Below, in pieces: positions 1-5,336 of a stretch of DNA of 6,275 nt (position 1 is the first letter of the stretch; each line of letters begins with the position of its first letter). The DNA comes from Candidatus Latescibacterota bacterium (GTDB lineage: Bacteria > JAAXHH01 > JABIQT01): NCBI GenBank assembly GCA_018667995.1, contig JABIQT010000335.1, positions 1 to 6,275 on the forward strand, read 5' to 3'. A program made the position numbers and the translations under genes. The notes beneath the pieces were generated by a model. That model was not told the origin of the DNA and made no database searches. It saw nothing but the letters and a program-made list of their open reading frames with translations.

Positions 1-1614
1 AAGATACTCACTTGCCCGATAAGCCAATGCCTGAATCGTCAACGTCGGATTGCTTTTACCTGACGTCACGCAACAGCTTCCATCTACTACAAACAGATTC
101 TTAACATCATGTGATTGGTTGAACTTATTCAATACGGATGTTTGGGGATCATTACCCATCCTGCAGGTACCCATCAGATGTGCATCGCCACGTGGAACAC
201 TGTTTCGCCCAGCGAGTACCTGTGTCGCACCAGCCGCTTCGAGTAGGTCCTTCGCTCTGTTACGAAAGAAATCACCTAGTTTCCACTCGTTGGGGTGGAC
301 GTTATATGTAATGCGGGGAACGGAAAGTCCCCACTTGTCTATCACATTTGGATCCAGGTCGAGCGTATTGGACTCTTGTGAGAGTGATTCCATACTGGTG
401 ACGACCATCATCTTCTTCGCCCAGTTATCTATCATCCATTTCTTTCGTTTCGCACCCCACCTGGGAATGCGAGGCGCGTTCATATTAGAAAAATGTATGG
501 TGCTGCCATCTCCGCGGGGTTCCAGCACACCGCCGCCAAAGAATCCGTTTTTGTCAGGATCTGGTTCATAGAAATCCTGAATGATACGCGTATCCAGCAC
601 GCCCTGGTGTTCATTTAAATCCTTGTCGAAGAATGCCCGTACGACCTGGTAATAGTTGAACAGCAGATGTTTACCAAGCTTTCCGCTCCGATTTGCCAGC
701 CCATCGGGAAACTCCGAAGACTGGGAGGACAGAAGAATGCGCGGTGACATCACACCGTTCCCGCTTACCACTACAACACGAGCTGAAACGGCATGCTCCT
801 GCAGATTCTCATCAAGGTATATCACGCCATTGGCTAGTCCGTTTTTATCTACAGTAACTTCACGCACACAGGCATTGGGTCGCAGCTCACAATTTCCCGT
901 TTTGAGCGCTTTCGGTATATCGGTAACCATCGAACTGGACCGAGCCTCAATAGTACACCCATAGCCTTCACAGAAACCACAGTACATGCTCTTGGCTCTA
1001 CCGTCGTAGTTCTTTGAAGTGATAGCCAATGGTGCAGGATAGGAATGCCATCCCAGCCGAGAAGCGGCATAATCGGCGATGGCGCCGGATGAGGTCCTCG
1101 CAACGGGTGGCATGGGATATTCCCGACGACGCGGTGAGTCGAATGGATTGGCACCCGCAAGACCAGAGACACCGAATTCATACTCGGCCTTCTCGTAATA
1201 GGGCTCAAGGTCCCAGTAATCCAGTGGCCAGTCCTGAACGTCCGCTCCTTCAACTGGACCATACAAGCTGCGCTCTTTGAAATCCGACTCGTGGTATCGC
1301 CAGGCGATCCCGGTCCAATGAATGGTCGCCCCCCCTACATTCGCCTGCATACTGAGAGAAGTCATGGCAGCCGCTTCTTCTTCGGCGGTCTTACGATAAG
1401 TATTCGGTTGATCATACTTGATAAAGCCACGAAGCACATGACACTTCAGTTCATCCTGCTCATAGTCGCGTGTTTTGTGCCAGGGGCCCATTTCAAGGGC
1501 CAGCACCTTCAGGCCCTGCCTGGCCAGTTCCTTCATCATCACCCCGCCAGCAGCACCTGTGCCGACCACGATGACGTCAGGATCATCAATTCGGGGATTG
1601 GGTAAATATGGCAT
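1..1614 (-). CDS. GMC-family FAD dehydrogenase, catalytic subunit (gluconate/glucoside dehydrogenase-like), 3' end cut by window edge
   Basis: The frame stays open for 538 codons from the ATG at 1614 to the window edge, so only the last few residues are probably missing. Seen: an N-terminal dinucleotide-binding motif VVGTGAAGG (residues 16-24), a cysteine motif CGFCEGYGC (C212, C215, C220), a GMC core segment SGNGVMSPRILL, and the C-terminal catalytic part with HLMGTCRMG (H479) and NPTLT (N522). The His/Asn spacing of 43 fits the GMC active-site pair. The start follows a GAGGAG site 5 nt upstream. There is no signal peptide; in known relatives this subunit is carried through the Tat system by its small partner, encoded here 35 nt upstream. 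Family members oxidise sugars, polyols or aldonic acids in the periplasm and pass electrons to cytochrome c. The three cysteines resemble the region that holds a 3Fe-4S cluster in FAD glucose dehydrogenases; that assignment is inference. Substrate unknown. Confidence 0.95.
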   Translation of the reverse strand, partial: MPYLPNPRIDDPDVIVVGTGAAGGVMMKELARQGLKVLALEMGPWHKTRDYEQDELKCHVLRGFIKYDQPNTYRKTAEEEAAAMTSLSMQANVGGATIHWTGIAWRYHESDFKERSLYGPVEGADVQDWPLDYWDLEPYYEKAEYEFGVSGLAGANPFDSPRRREYPMPPVARTSSGAIADYAASRLGWHSYPAPLAITSKNYDGRAKSMYCGFCEGYGCTIEARSSSMVTDIPKALKTGNCELRPNACVREVTVDKNGLANGVIYLDENLQEHAVSARVVVVSGNGVMSPRILLSSQSSEFPDGLANRSGKLGKHLLFNYYQVVRAFFDKDLNEHQGVLDTRIIQDFYEPDPDKNGFFGGGVLEPRGDGSTIHFSNMNAPRIPRWGAKRKKWMIDNWAKKMMVVTSMESLSQESNTLDLDPNVIDKWGLSVPRITYNVHPNEWKLGDFFRNRAKDLLEAAGATQVLAGRNSVPRGDAHLMGTCRMGNDPQTSVLNKFNQSHDVKNLFVVDGSCCVTSGKSNPTLTIQALAYRASEYL

Positions 1615-1649
1615 CTGTACTCCTCAAAAGTAGAAAACTTAACCTTGCC

Positions 1650-2306
1650 CTAACCTTCTTTTCCCGGGCCGGTATATGGTACAAAAGCGGGATACTCGAT
1701 CTCGGGAATAATAGCATCGTAATAACCAAAAGGCGGATCGTAGCCAAACGGTTTGAGACCCGGAAAATTGATGAGCTTCCATCCGACCTCATTGCGGTTG
1801 CCGCCATATTTTGGATCGGCGAACATCCCTTCCATCGTATGCTCAATCATATGACGAAGCCATGCTCTACTCGTCATATCGGCTTCGGCCGGCCATTCCG
1901 GTGGATTCTGACGGCTGTCCAAAGCGGAAAGTACCGCATCCTGAAGATCTGATGTCAATTCGACAAATGGCTTACCCTGAGTAGCTGACGAAAAGGTATC
2001 CAGCCAAACCAGACCGTGATCGTAGATCTCTTTTTCGTGCACATGATGCGTGGCTAAGGCACGGTCGATGTATACGACCACCTGCGCATCTGTAGCACCG
2101 GGACCACTGGAGTCTCTGGGCATTATCCGCTCAGCCAGGGCCACAACAGTTGCTGCCTGCTGGTCTGTCAGAACTTCAAATTCGGCTGTTTCCTGGGCGG
2201 TTATTCTGCCAGGGCCACCCAGCACACCCAGCGACACTATCCCACCGGTTACTGCCGCGGATCGAGTCAGAAATTCTCGACGTGAAAGGTCAGACTTTTT
2301 TCTCAT
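1650..2306 (-). CDS. Tat-exported gluconate 2-dehydrogenase subunit 3 family protein (small subunit of the GMC dehydrogenase)
   Basis: A 218-residue protein. It starts with a twin-arginine signal, SRREFL at residues 8-13, followed by a hydrophobic stretch to about residue 30 and a likely cleavage after ITA (residue 37). The mature part carries family hallmarks: AERIMPRDSSGPGATDA (about 58-74) and MEGMFADPKYGGN with GWKLINFPG (about 158-183). The frame is open further upstream, to an ATG at 2453. The start at 2306 is chosen because it places the Tat motif at the N-terminus and has a GGAG site 9 nt upstream; the longer form would bury the signal peptide and overlap the preceding gene. In characterised relatives this subunit is the Tat carrier and maturation partner of the flavoprotein, which follows here after 35 nt. 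The two almost certainly form one complex. Confidence 0.95.
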   Translation of the reverse strand: MRKKSDLSRREFLTRSAAVTGGIVSLGVLGGPGRITAQETAEFEVLTDQQAATVVALAERIMPRDSSGPGATDAQVVVYIDRALATHHVHEKEIYDHGLVWLDTFSSATQGKPFVELTSDLQDAVLSALDSRQNPPEWPAEADMTSRAWLRHMIEHTMEGMFADPKYGGNRNEVGWKLINFPGLKPFGYDPPFGYYDAIIPEIEYPAFVPYTGPGKEG

Positions 2307-2394
2307 TTTGTTGCACTCCGGCGATTTGAGAGATTTCGCAGGCTTATATGCCGTGCAGGTTTGCTCCATAAAATGTGAGCAGCAGATTTCCGGG

Positions 2395-2607
2395 CTATTC
2401 CTGGGAGGAGCGATTGCCCCAGAAAAGGAGAAGGATATAGTAGAATACTCCAAGCATCAGAAGTCCCAAGCCAATCGTCATGTACCAGATAATGGAGGTA
2501 GGATGGGTCCAGAACAGCGTAACTAATTCAATGACAAATCCAGCAAGGATAAGTCCACCCGCCAGGCGAACACCCTTGTCAAAGGGTAGTAACAGCGATG
2601 CTATCAT
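2395..2607 (-). CDS. Small two-helix membrane protein of unknown function, translationally coupled to the tetrahaem cytochrome
   Basis: A 70-residue protein with two hydrophobic segments, roughly residues 13-33 and 39-63, joined by a short WTHPTS turn, and a polar end GNRSSQE. I do not recognise a family. It is likely real because its ATG overlaps the stop codon of the upstream cytochrome gene (ATGA at 2604-2607) and it has a perfect AGGAGG site 7 nt upstream, embedded in the last cytochrome codons. Only 88 nt separate it from the Tat-signal subunit downstream. Its position between a membrane cytochrome and the dehydrogenase subunits suggests a membrane anchor, assembly factor or quinone-site partner. 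That role is inference; no cofactor ligand motif is visible. Confidence 0.72.
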   Translation of the reverse strand: MIASLLLPFDKGVRLAGGLILAGFVIELVTLFWTHPTSIIWYMTIGLGLLMLGVFYYILLLFWGNRSSQE

Positions 2608-3257
2608 TCATCAGCCTCCTGCCAGAATTCATCCTCGTCGTAGTCGTCCAATTCATCGATATTATGCTGCACGTCGTGGCACTTACTCTCCATGCAAGAA
2701 AGTGCATTGGCGTTTATCCGGGCCAACATGTCATCTTCCTTACGATGATGCCGACTCTCGTAGTAGCTCCGTGCACCTTCGTGACATTTCAGACACTCGC
2801 GATTATTGAACGGCTCATACAGCTCGATATCGAGCGGTTCAGGCATATCACCGAGATACTGGACATACACATGTTTCAGACCTCTGATTTTGGCAGTTAC
2901 ACTACCGTACCAGACATAGTCTGAATGACAGGTATAACATGATTTATCGCGTGAAACGAGGTAATTCTGGAAGTGATCTGCGGGGACAAACTCATTGTCA
3001 TCCACATGGAGACTCTTACCCCAATCATCCATGATGTGACAGGAGAGGCAATACTCGGTAGTCTGCGCATTATCGTTGTGAATCGCGCCTCCGAGACCAC
3101 CTACCCCAAGAGGGAGCAAGAAGAGGGCAAAGAAACCGAGGATCTGCCCAGCACCGTTACGTAGAATCGCAGGCTTGAAGATCACAATGCAGACAAGCGC
3201 CATGGCCAGTAAAATCGGTCCTACAACTAGACTTGTTGGCACGGACGGTGGAAGCAT
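2604..3257 (-). CDS. NapC/NirT-like membrane-anchored tetrahaem cytochrome c
   Basis: A 217-residue protein. Two hydrophobic stretches near the N-terminus (about 11-28 and 38-58) precede four haem-binding sites: CLSCH (C70-H74), CYTCH (C107-H111), CLKCH (C155-H159) and CMESKCH (C188-H194). The first site reads CLSCHIM, the CxxCHxM signature of NapC/NrfH haem 1. The segment around 116-136 (VWYGSVTAKIRGLKHVY) is also typical of the family. The fourth site is CX4CH instead of the usual CXXCH. NapC/NirT proteins move electrons between the quinone pool and periplasmic partners. Here the neighbours suggest a link to the GMC dehydrogenase, in either direction. The tail (about 201-217) is strongly acidic. 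The start has an AGGA site 9 nt upstream and lies 28 nt after the monohaem cytochrome stop. The second hydrophobic segment could be a true helix or part of the haem 1 region; NapC itself has one anchor. Confidence 0.92.
   Translation of the reverse strand: MLPPSVPTSLVVGPILLAMALVCIVIFKPAILRNGAGQILGFFALFLLPLGVGGLGGAIHNDNAQTTEYCLSCHIMDDWGKSLHVDDNEFVPADHFQNYLVSRDKSCYTCHSDYVWYGSVTAKIRGLKHVYVQYLGDMPEPLDIELYEPFNNRECLKCHEGARSYYESRHHRKEDDMLARINANALSCMESKCHDVQHNIDELDDYDEDEFWQEADE
2615..2620 (-). promoter_or_regulatory. Ribosome binding site of the small membrane protein, inside the cytochrome coding end
   Basis: A perfect AGGAGG lies 7 nt before the ATG at 2607, within codons for the last residues (QEADE) of the tetrahaem cytochrome. 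Together with the ATGA stop/start overlap it indicates translational coupling, and it is the main reason to accept the 70-residue frame as a gene. Confidence 0.8.
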
Positions 3258-3285
3258 GTATCAAAATCCTCGTTGGATGTACGAA

Positions 3286-3687
3286 CTACTTGGGTTCCGT
3301 TTTCAGCGTGGACAGCCATGAGGTGAGGGTCTCGAACTCTTCATCGGTACCTCGAAACTTCTTCTCATGCTTCTCACCCTCGTATTTGACCTTCTTCTTC
3401 AGGTACAGCTTGATCCAATCCTGTTCGTGCTCAAGGCCCACACCCGATAAGTCTGGGGCATCCTCATCGATCTCATCTGGCTCGAGATCGCCTACGTCCA
3501 ACTCAACCTTGGCTACTTGGATGGAATGGCAGCCCTGACATTCATGGTCCATAAATATGGCGGAAGCAGCAGCGGCGTTGTCCTGAGCAAGTGAAACACC
3601 TGTGGAAAACAACCCGGCCAGCATCAGTCCTGCCACGGCAGTCACACCAAAACAAACTACAGCTATGGAGGTAGTGTCGCGTTTCAT
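3286..3687 (-). CDS. Periplasmic monohaem cytochrome c
   Basis: A 133-residue protein with a Sec signal peptide (positive MKR start, hydrophobic to about residue 30, likely cleavage after SLA at residue 34) and one haem site CQGCH (C50, C53, H54). It is a small class I-type cytochrome with the family pattern APDLSGVG, then DWIKLYLKKK, KHEKKFRG, and a last helix with LTSWLSTLK. No methionine occurs after the haem site, so the usual Met axial ligand is absent; H87 or H107 are the candidates. An acidic loop (about 63-78) follows the haem. The frame is open upstream to an ATG at 3750, but 3687 is chosen because it gives a normal signal peptide and has a GGAG site 10 nt upstream. It is 28 nt ahead of the tetrahaem cytochrome and is the likely soluble electron carrier of the module. 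The 153-nt gap to the globin gene shows neither a convincing terminator nor a convincing promoter. Confidence 0.92.
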   Translation of the reverse strand: MKRDTTSIAVVCFGVTAVAGLMLAGLFSTGVSLAQDNAAAASAIFMDHECQGCHSIQVAKVELDVGDLEPDEIDEDAPDLSGVGLEHEQDWIKLYLKKKVKYEGEKHEKKFRGTDEEFETLTSWLSTLKTEPK

Positions 3688-3840
3688 TATTGGATTGCTC
3701 CTTGCGAAATTCGATTTGTTTCCCGATCTCAACGGACAGATTAGACTCAATCCGCCAATTCAAAGCATTCCCGATCGGTAAGGTCCGCATCTGATCTGAA
3801 AGCGTACTGAAGATTCCAGGCCGAGTCAGCTATTGGTCGA

Positions 3841-4350
3841 TTAGGAATCGCCGTCCATCGAACTGGCAGTTTTCAATTTCAATTTAACCAGCAACTCGTC
3901 CTTCTCTGTTTGCTCAAATTCGAACCAATCCATTGCCATGCCCAAGTGCTCAGCGATTATGGCCAGATCGTCGTCCGTCATACCCATGTCTGTGTGTAGG
4001 ATGCGTAACGTTTTCCCCATAAACATCGGCCCACCCGAGGCGTCAGAGAGTTGCCCGACCAACTGCAGCCGATATGCGGCTTTGTCGGTATCCGAGAAGT
4101 GCTTGCTTATTTTTTCGTCTTGCATTACCCGGGCGGTGAATTCACTCACAACACCCTTAATAGCAGTTTTGCCACCCCAACGCTCATAAAGAACCTTGGA
4201 TTCCATACCCTCTGCGCCATCCTCTTCGGCCATCTCGTCAGCATCTTCCCACTCCATATCCGGGTCGTCGTGCTGGGCAAAGGTAGTGGACGGCCCCATC
4301 ATCAGACATAGGGCTGTGCAAACTGCAAATAGCGACAAAAAACGCTTCAT
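3841..4350 (-). CDS. Exported group 1-like truncated haemoglobin with acidic N-terminal spacer
   Basis: A 169-residue protein. A Sec signal peptide (residues 1-25, likely cleavage TFA/Q) is followed by a very acidic spacer (about 27-50) and a truncated globin domain from LYERWGGKTAIKGVV (about 54-68) to the end. H119 (in LRILHTDMGMT) fits the proximal F8 histidine, F85 the CD1 phenylalanine, and SGGP followed by MG at about 105-112 matches the E-F region of TrHbN proteins. By alignment with the mycobacterial TrHbN sequence as I remember it, the distal residues TyrB10 and GlnE11 are Thr72 and Leu97 here, so NO dioxygenase chemistry cannot be assumed. Most truncated globins are cytoplasmic; this one should act in the periplasm. 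A GGAGG site lies 7 nt before the start. It precedes the cytochrome genes in the same orientation, which suggests a role in redox protection, gas sensing or haem handling for that cluster (inference). Confidence 0.92.
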   Translation of the reverse strand: MKRFLSLFAVCTALCLMMGPSTTFAQHDDPDMEWEDADEMAEEDGAEGMESKVLYERWGGKTAIKGVVSEFTARVMQDEKISKHFSDTDKAAYRLQLVGQLSDASGGPMFMGKTLRILHTDMGMTDDDLAIIAEHLGMAMDWFEFEQTEKDELLVKLKLKTASSMDGDS

Positions 4351-4456
4351 TGTAAAGCCTCCAGTTAATACTACAAATTTGATTACACTGATTGTATATG
4401 ATACGGTATACGCAGGATTTTCGTATCGAGTTGCGTTGTCTTACTTAGTACGATCC

Positions 4457-4485
4457 AATATAAAATCGCGATCTGAAGCGAACAA
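4457..4485 (-). promoter_or_regulatory. Candidate sigma70 promoter for the globin/cytochrome/dehydrogenase cluster
   Basis: Reading the minus strand, TTGTTC (4480-4485) and TATATT (4457-4462) are separated by exactly 17 nt, about 105 nt before the globin start. The -10 matches consensus at 5 of 6 positions, the -35 at only 3 of 6. The 192-nt region before the globin gene is the most likely place for a promoter of the six-gene cluster, but this call is weak. A 7-bp inverted repeat (TCAGACG/CGTCTGA, 4494-4500 and 4517-4523) lies just upstream and could be an operator or a leftover hairpin behind the Rid gene. Confidence 0.35.
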
Positions 4486-4542
4486 GTGGTTTTTCAGACG
4501 CCAGGAAAGGTACTTCCGTCTGATTCCCTCGCAATTTCCAGA

Positions 4543-5061
4543 CTACTGGCCGCGATAGGCAATGATGTCGATTTCTACACTCGTATTCAACACTACGCCT
4601 GATTCAATCGTTGTCCGTGCCGGAGGGTCCTTGGTCCAGTACGTCTGATACACTTCATTCATTCCAGAATAGTCTTCGAGAGTCTTAAGATATACCGTGG
4701 TCCGTACAACGTCATCCATATCAAGCCCTGATTTAGCCAGGGCCGTCTTCAGGTTATCCAATACGTATTTGGTCTCTGCCGTTACACCACCTGGAACGAC
4801 TTTGCCCTGTCGGTATGCTATCTTGCCAGAGAGAAACACAAAATCACCAGCCTCGACTGATTCACTATAGACCTGATTCGCGTTGATGGCCTTTTTTCCA
4901 CTCTTTTTTGATTGAGATTCCGCCGGAATCACGCCATATCCCAGTGAAGCAACCGCCAGCGCCACCACCGTAGCTGCGATTACAAGCCCCTTGGATAAAC
5001 CGATGGTCAATTCTACCGTATCATCTTCCTTCCGTGCCCGCATCCTGATCAAAGACTTCAT
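4543..5061 (-). CDS. RidA/YjgF-family protein with N-terminal membrane anchor
   Basis: A 172-residue protein. After a basic N-terminus (MKSLIRMRARK) comes a hydrophobic segment at about 20-43, a short polar linker, and a full Rid domain from about residue 58 to the end. Domain marks include FLSGKIAY, VLDNLKTALAKSGLDMDDVVRTTVYLK, and PPARTTIE near the C-terminus. R149 corresponds to E. coli RidA Arg105, needed for imine/enamine hydrolysis. The E. coli Cys107 position is Thr and the Glu120 position is Asp (D165), so the pocket is related but not identical. RidA is normally cytoplasmic; the positive-inside rule places this domain in the periplasm, tethered. Two ATGs compete, at 5067 and 5061. 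GAAGGG at 5070-5075 is 2 nt from the first and 8 nt from the second, so 5061 is chosen. The gene lies alone between a terminator and the globin cluster, in the same direction. The substrate is unknown. Confidence 0.92.
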   Translation of the reverse strand: MKSLIRMRARKEDDTVELTIGLSKGLVIAATVVALAVASLGYGVIPAESQSKKSGKKAINANQVYSESVEAGDFVFLSGKIAYRQGKVVPGGVTAETKYVLDNLKTALAKSGLDMDDVVRTTVYLKTLEDYSGMNEVYQTYWTKDPPARTTIESGVVLNTSVEIDIIAYRGQ

Positions 5062-5069
5062 GAGCATTT

Positions 5070-5075
5070 CCCTTC
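5070..5075 (-). promoter_or_regulatory. Ribosome binding site deciding the Rid-family start
   Basis: GAAGGG on the minus strand sits 8 nt before the ATG at 5061 but only 2 nt before the ATG at 5067, too close for normal initiation. This favours the shorter protein, which differs by two residues. Confidence 0.65.
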
Positions 5076-5130
5076 GTTGAGCTTGTTTGCGTTAATGGTG
5101 GTTTGTATACCCGACGTAGACCGGAACCTT

Positions 5131-5263
5131 GAAACTGGTATTGCTTGCGAATCGGAACGTAATACAATCTGTTTTTAGATATCTTCACGGCACTCGACAA
5201 GAAAGTAGGTTGATACACGCAGATGGACAATACCATAATCGAGCTGTGAGAAACTGGTGTTGC
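5131..5263. repeat. Pair of 14-bp near-identical direct repeats upstream of the Rid-family gene
   Basis: GAAACTGGTATTGC (5131-5144) and GAAACTGGTGTTGC (5250-5263) match at 13 of 14 positions, in the same orientation, 119 bp apart. They flank most of the roughly 200-nt gap between the Rid-family gene and the terminator. No strong promoter was found in this gap; TATACA at about 5105-5110 (minus strand) is the best -10 look-alike and lacks a good -35. The pair could be binding sites or chance. Confidence 0.35.
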
Positions 5264-5268
5264 AATGG

Positions 5269-5303
5269 AAAGCCCTGGCTGATCATGATACGGCCAGGGC
5301 TTT
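5269..5303 (-). terminator. Hairpin terminator behind the DUF1326-like gene
   Basis: A perfect 11-bp stem, AAAGCCCTGGC (5269-5279) with GCCAGGGCTTT (5293-5303), closes a 13-nt loop, 33 nt after the stop codon of the DUF1326-like gene. The stem is GC-rich with an A/T end, giving only a short U run on either strand, so it may work in both directions or mainly as an RNA 3' stabiliser. It separates that gene from the Rid-family gene. Confidence 0.75.
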
Positions 5304-5336
5304 ACCATAGAGATCTATTGTTTGATTGCCCTCGGT

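Noticed and set aside
849-1262. Open minus-strand frame of 137 codons and several plus-strand frames within 50-1605
   Set aside because: They overlap the GMC dehydrogenase frame, which has clear family motifs over its whole length; the overlapping translations show no domain, signal or supported start.
2307-2453. Upstream extension of the Tat-signal subunit to an ATG at 2453
   Set aside because: It would place 49 residues before the SRREFL motif and overlap the small membrane protein; the ATG at 2306 has its own ribosome site.
3688-3750. Upstream extension of the monohaem cytochrome to an ATG at 3750
   Set aside because: It would add 21 polar residues before a normal signal peptide; the ATG at 3687 has a GGAG site at a good distance.
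3688-3840. Promoter between the globin and the monohaem cytochrome
   Set aside because: TCTAAT is a fair -10 look-alike, but no -35 lies at a suitable distance, so read-through from the globin promoter is simpler.
4494-4523. Inverted repeat TCAGACG/CGTCTGA as a terminator of the Rid-family gene
   Set aside because: On the minus strand the stem is followed by an A run, not a T run, and the loop is 16 nt. It remains only a possible operator.
5021-5308. Minus-strand frame of 95 codons spanning the Rid start and the terminator
   Set aside because: It runs through the terminator hairpin and the start region of the Rid-family gene and has no recognisable protein features.
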